Shown one piece after another: positions 9,286-17,858 of a stretch of 64,000 nt of DNA (position 1 is the first letter of the stretch; each line of letters starts with the position of its first letter). Source of the DNA: UBA60 sp964587885 (GTDB taxonomy: Archaea; Thermoplasmatota; Poseidoniia; Poseidoniales; Poseidoniaceae); the NCBI GenBank assembly GCA_964587885.1, contig CAZPME010000006.1:17067-81066 (forward strand). Direction: 5' to 3'. The position numbers were made by a program, and so were the translations under genes. The notes beneath the pieces are model-generated. The model was not told the DNA's origin, searched no databases, and worked only from the letters and a program-made list of their open reading frames with translations.

Positions 9286-11477
9286 TGAATATGCTCATCA
9301 CTCTCGACCCTATGGGTCGAGTTATGGCTGAGCCGAAAGGGGAGGTGAGTCGCGCTGGCGAACTTGACCCAACTGGCTTAGGATTCATGTGCGGCCTTGA
9401 GGTACACCAGCAATTGGCGACCGGTAAATTGCATTCACGCCAAGACAGCAAATTACATGATGTGACCATTGATTCTGTCCCTGATGAATGGCGGCGCGTC
9501 AAACGTCGATTACACATCGCTCAAGGTGAATCGGGCAAAGTCGATGTGGCGGCTCGCTTTGAAGCGCGCCGCTCCCGACGCTTTGTCTACATTCAATCTC
9601 CCAATTCTGGCCTAATTGAACTTGATGACCAGCCCCCCGAGGCACATGATGTGACAGCAGTCGATGTCGCCCTTACTATCGCCGGGCTAATGCAAGCACA
9701 TCCAGTTCCGCTATTGCAGACAATGCGTAAAACTGTGGTCGATGGCTCAAACACCTCCGGATTTCAGCGTACTACACTGGTTGCAACCAATGGTGTAATT
9801 CCTACTGAGGCTGGAGATGTTGGAGTTGATGTCATTTGTTTAGAAGAGGACAGTGCTCGCAAGTTGGCCACCGAATCCAATGCGGCTGGAGAAATAGTCA
9901 CTTGGAATCTTGACCGGTTGGGTATTCCATTGGTAGAAATCGCCACCGCTCCAGACGTGCAAACTCCAGAACACGCGAAGCAAACTGCGATTGCGATGGG
10001 AGCGTTATTGCGCGACACGCGCTCGGTTCGACGTGGCCTTGGCTCAATTCGTCAAGACCTCAACGTCAGTATCGCCTGTGGAGACCGTGTTGAAATCAAG
10101 GGTTGCCAAGACCTTGAGTGGATACCTCGAATTATTCGTTTAGAAATGGTCCGGCAATTACACTTCTACCGCCTTGCTAATGAATTACGTGACGGCCTCA
10201 ACCTTCCCCCTCTTCCCAACGACCGACGGGAAACAGACTCAGATATCGAGATTGAAGTTGCAGCCCGCCTTGAGCAAGAAATACCTCTTGAGATTAGTGA
10301 TGTTGGATCTATATTTTCTGCTTGTGAGTCGAAAATGGTAGTCGAAAGTATGGCTGCTGGTGCGGTGATGTTAGCGATAAAACTCCCGCATCTTGCGGGG
10401 TGCTTAGGAATCAAAACTTTTGATGACGAAGGTGCACAGTTGCCACGTTTAGGCAGGGAATTGGCCAGCGCGGCAAAATTAGCTGGTGTAGCAGGGATTT
10501 TCCACAGTGATGAGTTGCCGGCTTACGGAATTAGTCAAACCGAAGTAGATGCAACCAAAGCCGCCTTGGGTGTTGGTAATGGTGATGGTTTTTCCTTGTG
10601 CTGTGCGCCGGCTTGGCAAGCTGAATTGGCGCTCGAATCGGTGGTTGATAGAGCCCGCATGGCTTGGCATAGAATCCCACAAGAGGTTCGCAATGTAGTC
10701 GTCTCCAAAGGTGAGCCTGTTGACGGAACTACCACCGCCATGCGACCATTGCCGGGTGGTGCGCGGATGTACCCCGAGACCGATATTCCACCCCTAGCAC
10801 TTAGTGCTGAAAGGTGGCAAGGAATTTCTTCCAATCTGCCCCCAAGCCGTAGTCAACGCGAACAAGCATTGGTTGGCAAAGGAATCTCTAATGACCAGAT
10901 AATGCAATTGCTAGATCGCCAATTAGACGATGAATTCCATCAAGGTATTTCTGGAAATCTACTTGTCGGCCTCTCAAAATTACCACCTAAAACGTGGGCT
11001 AGTGCCTTACTCGACACCACCCGTCAATCGATAGAAGCGGAGGTTGCTAATTCTGTAGATGAGTTTTCAAGTAAGGCTAGTAAGAACGGTTCAAAAATTC
11101 CACTTTCAGTCATTGCTATTGCTATCTCTTTGCGAGAAAGTGACGAAATTACACGTGAAGGAATTGTACCAATGTGTGCAGAAATGCTGACCAGTGGAGC
11201 ATGGCCTCAGTCAGAACCATCAACAAAAGATGCGACAAATGCATTGTCGGCAGAAATGGCGAATCGAGCTGAATCTAGAGGTTTTAAGCCTGCGGCAGCA
11301 GCAGATTTAGCCAGTATTGTTGACCAAGTAGTCACAGAACGAGCCGATTTCATCGCCGAGCGAGGTATGGCGGCAATGGGGCCGCTAATGGGGGTAGTTA
11401 TGGCTGCGGCTGGCGGTGTAGCCGATGGAAAAGTCGTCAGCCAATTACTCGGTGATGCGATTCGCCAGCGCTTGTGA
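9285..11477 (+). CDS. gatE: Glutamyl-tRNA(Gln) amidotransferase subunit E
   Basis: GatE, with its partner GatD (not in this window), converts Glu-tRNA(Gln) into Gln-tRNA(Gln) in archaea, which lack direct glutamine charging by this route. Signature segments include GLEVHQQLATGKLHSRQ near the N-terminus, the kinase-like stretch SIRQDLNVSI and MRPLPGGARMYPETDIPP. Between about residues 370 and 460 lies the GAD-type insertion that recognises the tRNA. The C-terminal part is the helical, YqeY-like tail domain. At 730 residues it is about 100 longer than many archaeal GatE proteins, mostly in the C-terminal region. ATG at 9285 or 9291 is the likely start; a TTG at 9282 sits just before. The ATGA-type overlap with mcm implies coupled translation. 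Confidence 0.95.
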   Translation: MNMLITLDPMGRVMAEPKGEVSRAGELDPTGLGFMCGLEVHQQLATGKLHSRQDSKLHDVTIDSVPDEWRRVKRRLHIAQGESGKVDVAARFEARRSRRFVYIQSPNSGLIELDDQPPEAHDVTAVDVALTIAGLMQAHPVPLLQTMRKTVVDGSNTSGFQRTTLVATNGVIPTEAGDVGVDVICLEEDSARKLATESNAAGEIVTWNLDRLGIPLVEIATAPDVQTPEHAKQTAIAMGALLRDTRSVRRGLGSIRQDLNVSIACGDRVEIKGCQDLEWIPRIIRLEMVRQLHFYRLANELRDGLNLPPLPNDRRETDSDIEIEVAARLEQEIPLEISDVGSIFSACESKMVVESMAAGAVMLAIKLPHLAGCLGIKTFDDEGAQLPRLGRELASAAKLAGVAGIFHSDELPAYGISQTEVDATKAALGVGNGDGFSLCCAPAWQAELALESVVDRARMAWHRIPQEVRNVVVSKGEPVDGTTTAMRPLPGGARMYPETDIPPLALSAERWQGISSNLPPSRSQREQALVGKGISNDQIMQLLDRQLDDEFHQGISGNLLVGLSKLPPKTWASALLDTTRQSIEAEVANSVDEFSSKASKNGSKIPLSVIAIAISLRESDEITREGIVPMCAEMLTSGAWPQSEPSTKDATNALSAEMANRAESRGFKPAAAADLASIVDQVVTERADFIAERGMAAMGPLMGVVMAAAGGVADGKVVSQLLGDAIRQRL

Positions 11478-11486
11478 GGCAGCGGA

Positions 11487-13412
11487 ATGCGCACACAATA
11501 CCTCCTCGCTGTATTGGCCGCAATGATTTTTTTGCTACCAGTAAATTTCACTCATGCTAGCGAAACACCGGTCGAAGAACCCCCAAACGCATTTGATTTA
11601 GATGGCACAACTCCGCCTCAAGCCACCTGGTCAAAAAATCTCGATAGTGGATATATTTCTTCAGCGCCTTTGCTGTGGGGCGGAATGGCCATAGTTAAGA
11701 CCCCTAATGCCCTCAATGCCTATTTGCAAAGTGATGGGAGCGAGATATGGAGTCAAAATACGAGTTCCACTATTCAGTTTGAGATGTCACCTTTACTCGT
11801 ATATGCGCCAGAACTTGAAAACGGTGAACTCCCTTGCCCTGATTTATTGATTACCGGCTGGTCATCAGGGGAAATAACCGCTCACAGAATAATGGATGGG
11901 CAATTGCATTGGTCCTACAATACCTCGGCTCCAGCCTATGGAATTCAGGGCTCAATCGTCATCGTGAGCGGCGATATCTCACATCGTGAAATACTTGTGC
12001 CAATGGAAAATGGCCTGTTATCTCTTGATCCTGCCGACGGTAGTGAATATTGGAATGTCACCTTCCCAGATTCGGTGCGAGGGTATCGTCATTGGCCATC
12101 ATATTGGTATGATGATAACCAGATTTGGTATGCAATTGGTGATGAATTAGGTAGAATGACCTATTGGAATGAAACAGCACCGCAGGCTGCAAAAACTTAC
12201 GATTTTTCCGTACCGTCTGGAAAAATACGTAGCCGTATCCACTCACTTGGTGGTGGCGAACTATTAATTCCAGTTCAGTCGAGTAAAGGTAGCCAATTAT
12301 TTCATTGGGCTAATGATGAAATTCAAAGCAATGTTTCCCTAACCGGTAGTTTTGGAATAATTGTACAATCGGAAAACAATATTATCATTCCAACAACGCA
12401 CAATACGACTTGGTGGCAAGTAAATGACAAACTCAGTTATATTGCCACAGTAAGCCAGAATCCTGTAGTAGGCGAAGTTACAGCCCCTCTCACAGATAGA
12501 ATCGCCTTACCAATAAATTCCGCTCATGGCTACATTGAGTTGTATAGTCTAGATCAGACTTCAAATGAGGCAATATCACAGTGGATATGGAAACCAAATG
12601 CTTCAGGCTACTTGACTGCTGGGTTGGGCTTTGATGAAAGTGGTAATGCAATAGCAATAGGAAATGATGCAGGCCGCATAGAAATTGCCATTAATGATGT
12701 ACTAAGGGCTAATGACAATTACCAAAACAGTACCCAAAGGCTGGCCGAATGGTTATCCCAAGGCCACGACACACAACCTCAAATGCACTTCGAAAGCACT
12801 CAATCTGAACTTGAAACAGGTTGGATATTCATCGCTTTGGGCTCTGCCATGACATTATTTTGTGGCGCCCTATTTCGTATAGGTCGCCGCCCCCATATAC
12901 CACTTGCATTCGCCACGACAATGATATTGATAGGCATGGTCCTACTATTGCCATTGGTTAATCAATCGGTAAGTGAGGTGCTAAGCGATGATGGAAACAA
13001 ACGTGATGATGGACTCTGGCCACTTGAATGGAAAGACACTCAAATAGTCGGATTCAAGTTACCAGACCCTAATCTCCCAGATCCATACAAAGCTAATATC
13101 ACCTTGGTTTCAGCAACTGGTGAAATAATCTCTAGTAAACCTGCTGTGAATTCAACTCCTGTAGTTTGGGTCGGTGGATTGAGCGGCTCATCAAATGCTT
13201 ATGATTTGACTGCGCTTGGTTGCCAGGTCGCGGGCTTGAATATGGAATCGCATAACGAATCAATTGGCGGTTATATTGATTCCTTGGCTGGAGCAAAAGA
13301 TGGTGATGGTGACCGATGGTTGCTATATTGGGTAGATGGGATTCATGCCAATCTCGCTGTTGATGCATATAACATTGATGATGATGCAACACTCATATGG
13401 TATTATTACTGA
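11487..13412 (+). CDS. Membrane protein with extracellular PQQ-like propeller and C-terminal DUF4430-like (transcobalamin-like) domain
   Basis: A 641-residue secreted and membrane-bound protein. Signal peptide about 1-24 (LLAVLAAMIFLLPVNFTHA region). Residues about 40-430 contain propeller-like repeats (GSEIWSQNTSSTIQ, GQLHWSYNTSAP, GSEYWNVTFPD), as in PQQ-type outer-surface binding proteins. Two membrane helices follow at about 447-466 and 475-495. The last 110 residues match DUF4430: RWLLYWVDGIHANLAVDA and then DDATLIWYYY correspond to the family's WLYYVNG...Y.l.dGD.i.W.Y pattern. DUF4430 resembles the C-terminal cobalamin-contacting domain of transcobalamin and often stands beside ECF-type S components. 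The next gene is such a membrane protein, so a role in capturing a vitamin for uptake is plausible but inferred. Confidence 0.6.
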   Translation: MRTQYLLAVLAAMIFLLPVNFTHASETPVEEPPNAFDLDGTTPPQATWSKNLDSGYISSAPLLWGGMAIVKTPNALNAYLQSDGSEIWSQNTSSTIQFEMSPLLVYAPELENGELPCPDLLITGWSSGEITAHRIMDGQLHWSYNTSAPAYGIQGSIVIVSGDISHREILVPMENGLLSLDPADGSEYWNVTFPDSVRGYRHWPSYWYDDNQIWYAIGDELGRMTYWNETAPQAAKTYDFSVPSGKIRSRIHSLGGGELLIPVQSSKGSQLFHWANDEIQSNVSLTGSFGIIVQSENNIIIPTTHNTTWWQVNDKLSYIATVSQNPVVGEVTAPLTDRIALPINSAHGYIELYSLDQTSNEAISQWIWKPNASGYLTAGLGFDESGNAIAIGNDAGRIEIAINDVLRANDNYQNSTQRLAEWLSQGHDTQPQMHFESTQSELETGWIFIALGSAMTLFCGALFRIGRRPHIPLAFATTMILIGMVLLLPLVNQSVSEVLSDDGNKRDDGLWPLEWKDTQIVGFKLPDPNLPDPYKANITLVSATGEIISSKPAVNSTPVVWVGGLSGSSNAYDLTALGCQVAGLNMESHNESIGGYIDSLAGAKDGDGDRWLLYWVDGIHANLAVDAYNIDDDATLIWYYY

Positions 13413-13549
13413 CTGATTGCAAATCTAGTTGGCACAATATTCACCATCCAGTATACTTGTTTTCAAAAATGTCTTCAAACGAATTATTATGGTTCGAATT
13501 GCATTGTTATCTAAAGATAATTGAGCAATGGTGAAGAAGTCTACCTGCT
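13413..13549. other. 137-base intergenic region, no clear element
   Basis: The stretch between the DUF4430-like gene and the ECF-like gene is AT-rich. I looked for a TATA box, a hairpin and a cobalamin-riboswitch-like core and saw none that convinces. The tandem pair may still be co-transcribed. Confidence 0.3.
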
Positions 13550-14245
13550 GTGGACCATTTGGCGAATCACATGCTATCTCATGCAAATACAATCGGCTAC
13601 GCTAGTATAATGCTTCTTGACTTTACTATATTGCTAGTAGCATTGCGAATAATGACCAAAGGATCAAAGTCTGGAGTGGAAGCAGATTCAAACAAGACCC
13701 ACCAGCGTTCATTGTTCGTTGCTTTCATTTGTGCTGCCGTATTTGGCCGTTTTCTTCTGGCCGAGGTTCCCAATGTACAACCTGTAACCATTCTTGTGCT
13801 AATGTGTGGGGCTTTACTCGGGTGGAGGCGCGGCGTTGGTATGGCCCTAATCGTCACATTACTGACTAATATCCAGTTGGGTAGCGGTCAATGGTCGGTA
13901 TTTCAGGCACTTGGATGGGCAATAGTGGCGATAGTAGGTTACCGCTTGGCTGACCATTTAGTATCCGAGGAAGGTTACATTCGGTTAAAACCGGTATTAT
14001 TGGTTGGTTTTGGAATGGCATTTGTCTTTGATTTGGTGGTTTCCCTTTCGGTTTTGCCAACTCTCTCGCAGTCGAATGAATTCATCAATTACCTCATTGC
14101 TGGATTACCATATGATTTCTTGCATGCCTTTGGAAATATCACATTTGGCCTATGGTTAGTTCCAAGTGTGAATTATTTGTTGCAGCGAGCGGATTGGCAG
14201 GTTTCAAGCCCAGTAGTTGGGGCTAGTACTGTTGAAGCGGCGTGA
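13550..14245 (+). CDS. ECF-transporter S-component-like integral membrane protein
   Basis: A 231-residue hydrophobic protein with about six membrane helices: 18-36, 53-70, 75-110 (two), 113-130, 145-170 and 180-205. The layout and the segment VPNVQPVTILVLMCGALLGWRRGVG are typical of S components of energy-coupling-factor transporters, where the second and third helices carry a P-x-x-x-x-x-x-G pattern. S components bind one vitamin or metal with high affinity and borrow a shared ATPase module. The gene follows a DUF4430-domain protein, an arrangement seen for predicted cobalamin-specific S components. No EcfA or EcfT gene is in the window. Start is GTG 13550; ATG 13571 is an alternative. The end overlaps the leader of pth2. 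The specific substrate is inferred, not shown. Confidence 0.55.
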   Translation: MDHLANHMLSHANTIGYASIMLLDFTILLVALRIMTKGSKSGVEADSNKTHQRSLFVAFICAAVFGRFLLAEVPNVQPVTILVLMCGALLGWRRGVGMALIVTLLTNIQLGSGQWSVFQALGWAIVAIVGYRLADHLVSEEGYIRLKPVLLVGFGMAFVFDLVVSLSVLPTLSQSNEFINYLIAGLPYDFLHAFGNITFGLWLVPSVNYLLQRADWQVSSPVVGASTVEAA

Positions 14246-14250
14246 CTGTG

Positions 14251-14619
14251 ATGGCTGATGATAATCGCTTGACTATGGCCATAGTGGCTCGTGCTGACCT
14301 GAAATTATCGAAGGGAAAGTTTGCAGCTCAAGCAGCTCATGCTGCCGTTAATGCTGCTCTAACTGCGGTCAAGTTCAGTAAAAAGCAACTCGAAGAATGG
14401 AATAATAGTGGGGCAAGAAAAATCGTCGTTGTGGCTCGAAACCTTGAGCATTTGAAGAGAATATATGGTGAGGCAAGAGCCGATGGCTTGGTCGCTGAGA
14501 TGATTTCTGATGCTGGCCATACAGAGATTCCAGCTGGTACGGTAACCGTAGTAGCCATCGGGCCAGCTCGACGCATCGAGGTCGATGCCATCATTGGGCA
14601 ATTGCCGTTATTATCGTGA
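14251..14619 (+). CDS. pth2: Peptidyl-tRNA hydrolase type 2 (first copy)
   Basis: A 122-residue Pth2 enzyme, which frees tRNA from peptidyl-tRNA that has dropped off the ribosome. Family motifs are intact: LKLSKGKFAAQAAHAAV (GKxAAQxxHA), RKIVVVAR, and ISDAGHTEIPAGTVTV with the catalytic aspartate region, followed by AIGPA. Start ATG 14251 (MADDNRLTMAIV) is preferred; GTG codons at 14242 and 14248 are in frame but add only residues outside the family. It begins six bases after the stop of the ECF-like gene, suggesting co-transcription. A second complete copy lies at 17369, which is unusual. This copy is the more divergent one: it has LKLSKGK where most members have I/VKMxKGK. Confidence 0.92.
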   Translation: MADDNRLTMAIVARADLKLSKGKFAAQAAHAAVNAALTAVKFSKKQLEEWNNSGARKIVVVARNLEHLKRIYGEARADGLVAEMISDAGHTEIPAGTVTVVAIGPARRIEVDAIIGQLPLLS

Positions 14620-14626
14620 ACTCGAC

Positions 14627-17251
14627 TTATTCGTCGGCTGCGGCCAAACCTTCAGTTGGATCCCAAGTGTATTCAAGAGTCAATGTTCCCGCTTCCATCC
14701 TTTGAACTTCAAAATTACCTTTGCTCGGCATATCGCCAGTATCTGCATCGACGGTAAGATATCCGGAGGCTCCGGCATAGTTGTCGGCTATTGCGGGGAA
14801 GAACCAGTTGACGTATTCTGAATTGCTGATTCCAGAAAGACCAACGTTGTAGCCATAAATGAAGGATAGAGCGATCATCAATCCACCATCAGCCGCTTCA
14901 GCAGAATTTGCGGGGGGGGCTGTTCCATAATTCATCCAATATGCGACATTGAAAGCATCGCTTAGTGAGGAAGAGAAGCTTTCGTCAGAAAAGCCCACGA
15001 TGACCATGCCCTCGGTCGAGGAGGTGACAGCGGCATCAAACTCGGCGCTATCCATAGCACCATTACCAATTATTTGTCCAGTATAGCTATTGGCGTTTAG
15101 GTCGTCAACAATCATTGCACTGTCACTGGCGTCAGCGAAAATCACTACAGCATCGCATCCTGCAGCATCCGAGGTCGTACCTAGACTGCCGGGGGTGAAT
15201 GTAATATCAGCGCAAAGTGTGCTGCCAACTGCACTTTCTAAGGAATCAGCCAAAGTTTCTCCCAACGCATCATCGGTACGATATACTGCAATTGAGGATA
15301 GACCTTCTGCGGCTGCGAAATCAGCTGCTGCATCTGCTGGCCATGCATCACTATAGGTGGTGCGCCACAAGTAGCCGTGACCATATGTGTCGGCTCCGTC
15401 ATCATAATTAGTCAACTCTGGTGATGTACAAGCGTAGGAAATAATTGGCATCTTAGATGCAACTGCGACATCGGTGGCCGCCATAGTTTCAGCACAACCT
15501 GCTGCGCCAACAATCCCAACAACTCCTGCATCAATCAGGTTTTGTGTGGCTGCTGCCGCTCCAGTCGCAGTACTTTCGGTGTCTACAGAGATTGCTGCGA
15601 AACAGACATCGCGTTGTTGTACGTTGATTAGCATAGCTGCCAATTCAACCCCGTTCACATAACCTTCTGCACCTTCACTATTAGAGCCGGTCGCAGGAAA
15701 GAGAACTCCGATGTTCACTAGAGGGGTATTAGCGCGGCAATTGGCCCAAACTCCGTTGTATGGGCTCCAAGTTGCGACTACCTCAAAGGCAACCGAAGTT
15801 CCAACTCCATCCGCATCACAATCATCACAGGTGAACTTCCAGAATTCGAAATGTGCTCCGGGCACATCGCCATTATCTTGGAATGAGAAATCACCAGTAG
15901 CGCCAGAATAGTCAGTCCCTATCGACATCAATTTGTTCATTACCTCGCTTCCAGTAGTACTTTCAGCAACCTCAACCGCCTTCAGTAATACTCGAGTAGC
16001 GTCAAATGCTTCAGCAGTATAATCTCCTGGAGCAGATCCATATTCGGTAAGATAAGCGTTGTAAAAGACGTTGAACGTATTAGTCGCTGCTGGAGCGGAG
16101 ACTCTTGACCCATATACTCCATCCAAAAGGCCAGGGTTGGATAATTCATCGGCAAAGTTTGCATCGCCAATACCACCGTGACCGACGACGGTGAGGCCAT
16201 CTTCACCGAGCAGTTCTTGTGCGTCTAATTCTTCAATAATTGCACTACCATCAGAGAATGTGGATACAAGGAATACACCATCGCATTCGGCTGCTTTGAT
16301 TGCGGCTACATCGGTTGAAAAGTCGGTTGTTCCTTCATCGTAAAACGAAGCATAGCAAGCATTTACTCCAGCGGCTTGGGCAGAGGCGAGAAAAGCCGAA
16401 GCAATATCCGCTTCGCCAGAAGTATTCTTGGCCAAGACAGCCACATCGGTAATCTGGGCGAGTTGTGCCCAAGTAGCGGCAGCGATGCCTTCGTAGGCGG
16501 TACTTGCCACGACGCGCCATAGGTAGTTACCATCGTCTGCAGTGCTAATATCTGGAGCGGTGGCTCCGTAGGAAATCATTGGAATCATTTCAGCTTGTGC
16601 TATTGCCATTGCACTTAGAGCAGCAGCATCGCATGCAGGTCCGACAATTCCGCTTACACCGGCATCAGCCAATGCTTGTGCGGCGGTTGCCGCAAGAGCG
16701 GCAGCGCAGCCGGAATCCTCGATTACGAGAGTGAATTCGTACGCGAACTGTCCATCATTCATCTGATCAACCGCAAGTTGAGCGGCATTTTCAATCGCGG
16801 TTGCATGAGTAGCCATATCTCCGGTTCGCGGGCTTAGCAATCCGATTTTCACTTCAATAGCAGGGGCGACTTCACAGCCACTATTATCGACTTGAGCCGC
16901 GGCGGGAGTATTGGGACAAAGGTCATCCGCGTTGTTGATTCCATCACCGTCATCATCGACGATTAATGTACACCCTTGAGCATCAACTGCATCGCCAGTT
17001 GGCGTAGTAGGGCAGATGTCATCGCTATCTACAACTCCATCTCCGTCAGTATCGGTTGGGGTGGTGTTATTATCGCCGCCGTTACTTGAATTACCGGTTT
17101 GATTTGTAGTTGAATTATTGTTGGTATCATCAATAATATCCTTCACATCATCGGCATCAATAGTATTGCCATCTTCATCAACGCATCCGGCAATGCTTGA
17201 CATAATCATCATTAGTATTAGCAATAGTGCTCGCTTTTTTTCATAAAACAT
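14627..17251 (-). CDS. Lipoprotein with thrombospondin type-3 repeats and two tandem ABC-type solute-binding domains
   Basis: An 874-residue surface lipoprotein. The signal peptide ends in a lipobox (SSIAGC), so the mature protein is anchored at its cysteine. ATG 17251 (MFYEKKRALLLILMM) gives a proper signal peptide; the frame stays open to 17323 but those 24 residues are not signal-like. Residues about 55-130 hold calcium-binding thrombospondin type-3 repeats (DTDGDGVVDSDDICP and DDDGDGINNADDLCP). Two periplasmic-binding-protein type-1 domains follow in tandem: the first from VKIGLLSPRTGDMATHA, the second from VNIGVLFPATGSNSEGAEGY. Both resemble Leu/Ile/Val-binding proteins. No permease or ATPase gene is nearby, so it may feed a transporter encoded elsewhere or act as a sensor. 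The two domains would allow two ligands per molecule. Confidence 0.8.
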   Translation of the reverse strand: MFYEKKRALLLILMMIMSSIAGCVDEDGNTIDADDVKDIIDDTNNNSTTNQTGNSSNGGDNNTTPTDTDGDGVVDSDDICPTTPTGDAVDAQGCTLIVDDDGDGINNADDLCPNTPAAAQVDNSGCEVAPAIEVKIGLLSPRTGDMATHATAIENAAQLAVDQMNDGQFAYEFTLVIEDSGCAAALAATAAQALADAGVSGIVGPACDAAALSAMAIAQAEMIPMISYGATAPDISTADDGNYLWRVVASTAYEGIAAATWAQLAQITDVAVLAKNTSGEADIASAFLASAQAAGVNACYASFYDEGTTDFSTDVAAIKAAECDGVFLVSTFSDGSAIIEELDAQELLGEDGLTVVGHGGIGDANFADELSNPGLLDGVYGSRVSAPAATNTFNVFYNAYLTEYGSAPGDYTAEAFDATRVLLKAVEVAESTTGSEVMNKLMSIGTDYSGATGDFSFQDNGDVPGAHFEFWKFTCDDCDADGVGTSVAFEVVATWSPYNGVWANCRANTPLVNIGVLFPATGSNSEGAEGYVNGVELAAMLINVQQRDVCFAAISVDTESTATGAAAATQNLIDAGVVGIVGAAGCAETMAATDVAVASKMPIISYACTSPELTNYDDGADTYGHGYLWRTTYSDAWPADAAADFAAAEGLSSIAVYRTDDALGETLADSLESAVGSTLCADITFTPGSLGTTSDAAGCDAVVIFADASDSAMIVDDLNANSYTGQIIGNGAMDSAEFDAAVTSSTEGMVIVGFSDESFSSSLSDAFNVAYWMNYGTAPPANSAEAADGGLMIALSFIYGYNVGLSGISNSEYVNWFFPAIADNYAGASGYLTVDADTGDMPSKGNFEVQRMEAGTLTLEYTWDPTEGLAAADE

Positions 17252-17368
17252 GGTATAGCCCCGGGCACTTGGCCCGTCCCGTCCTATTTCTAAGTGGCTA
17301 AAAGGTTCGCCGTATGAGGTCAATGGACAAAAGACATTGCAATATAGCCGAGTTCATCTTGGACATCC

Positions 17369-17794
17369 ATGGGTCTGCGTTCTCTCATACATCGTTTGAC
17401 TGCCCCGCCAATGGTTGCTAATGGGGTTGAGATCCCAAAAGGGGAAGTCAAGTTGGTGTGCATTGTTAATCATGGTATTAAGATGGGTAAAGGCAAAATC
17501 GCAGCCCAAGTAGGTCATGCCGCGGTCAAGTCCGCATTGGCAGCCGCGGAACATCATCCGAATCTAATGCAGGCTTGGTTGAGTAGTGGGCAACAAAAAG
17601 TTGTGGTTAAGGCTGTAGATGCAGCCGAGATAGAGAAATTGGTCAATGCAGCACGTCGTTCTGCACTTCCTGCTTGCACAATTAATGATGCAGGGCGAAC
17701 GCAAATTCCCGCCGGCACGCTTACAGTCGGTGCAATCGGTCCAGCCGAAGCCGAGGAAATTAACCAGTTAACTGGGCATTTAAAATTGCTTTAG
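17369..17794 (+). CDS. pth2: Peptidyl-tRNA hydrolase type 2 (second copy)
   Basis: A 141-residue Pth2 with all the family motifs: IKMGKGKIAAQVGHAAV, QQKVVVKA, INDAGRTQIPAGTLTVGAIGPA. It has about 25 more N-terminal residues than the copy at 14251 and fits the archaeal and eukaryotic family more closely, so it is probably the housekeeping enzyme. The two proteins are clearly homologous but diverged (for example SDAGHTEIPAG against NDAGRTQIPAG), so this is an old duplication or one copy was acquired. Start is ATG 17369; an internal ATG (MVANGVEIP) is possible. It is divergent from the solute-binding lipoprotein and followed by threonine aldolase. A T6 run right after the stop could end its transcript. 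Confidence 0.92.
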   Translation: MGLRSLIHRLTAPPMVANGVEIPKGEVKLVCIVNHGIKMGKGKIAAQVGHAAVKSALAAAEHHPNLMQAWLSSGQQKVVVKAVDAAEIEKLVNAARRSALPACTINDAGRTQIPAGTLTVGAIGPAEAEEINQLTGHLKLL

Positions 17795-17799
17795 GTTGG

Positions 17800-17805
17800 T
17801 TTTTT
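17800..17805 (+). terminator. T-run terminator after pth2
   Basis: Six consecutive T residues follow the stop codon of the second pth2 by five bases. Archaeal RNA polymerase stops at such T-runs, so this probably ends the pth2 transcript before the separate promoter of the threonine aldolase gene. Confidence 0.4.
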
Positions 17806-17813
17806 GTCAGTAA

Positions 17814-17836
17814 TATTGCCATCATATATGGTAATA
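17814..17836 (+). promoter_or_regulatory. ltaE: TATA-like hairpin upstream of threonine aldolase
   Basis: TATTGCCAT and ATGGTAATA form a 9-pair stem with one G-T pair around a CATAT loop. The centre reads CATATATGG and lies about 30 bases before the ATG at 17859, the right distance for a TATA box feeding a leaderless message. The dyad could also bind a regulator. Either reading is inference. Confidence 0.35.
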
Positions 17837-17858
17837 AGACAATGCTCATCGCCCAACC

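Noticed and set aside
9044..11551. Several long frames opposite or inside mcm and gatE
   Set aside because: They are shadows of the strong coding signal on the plus strand; products are low in hydrophobic cores and lack domains.
13413..13549. Possible cobalamin riboswitch before the ECF-like gene
   Set aside because: No conserved B12-box-like core or stable fold was visible, so the idea is not supported.
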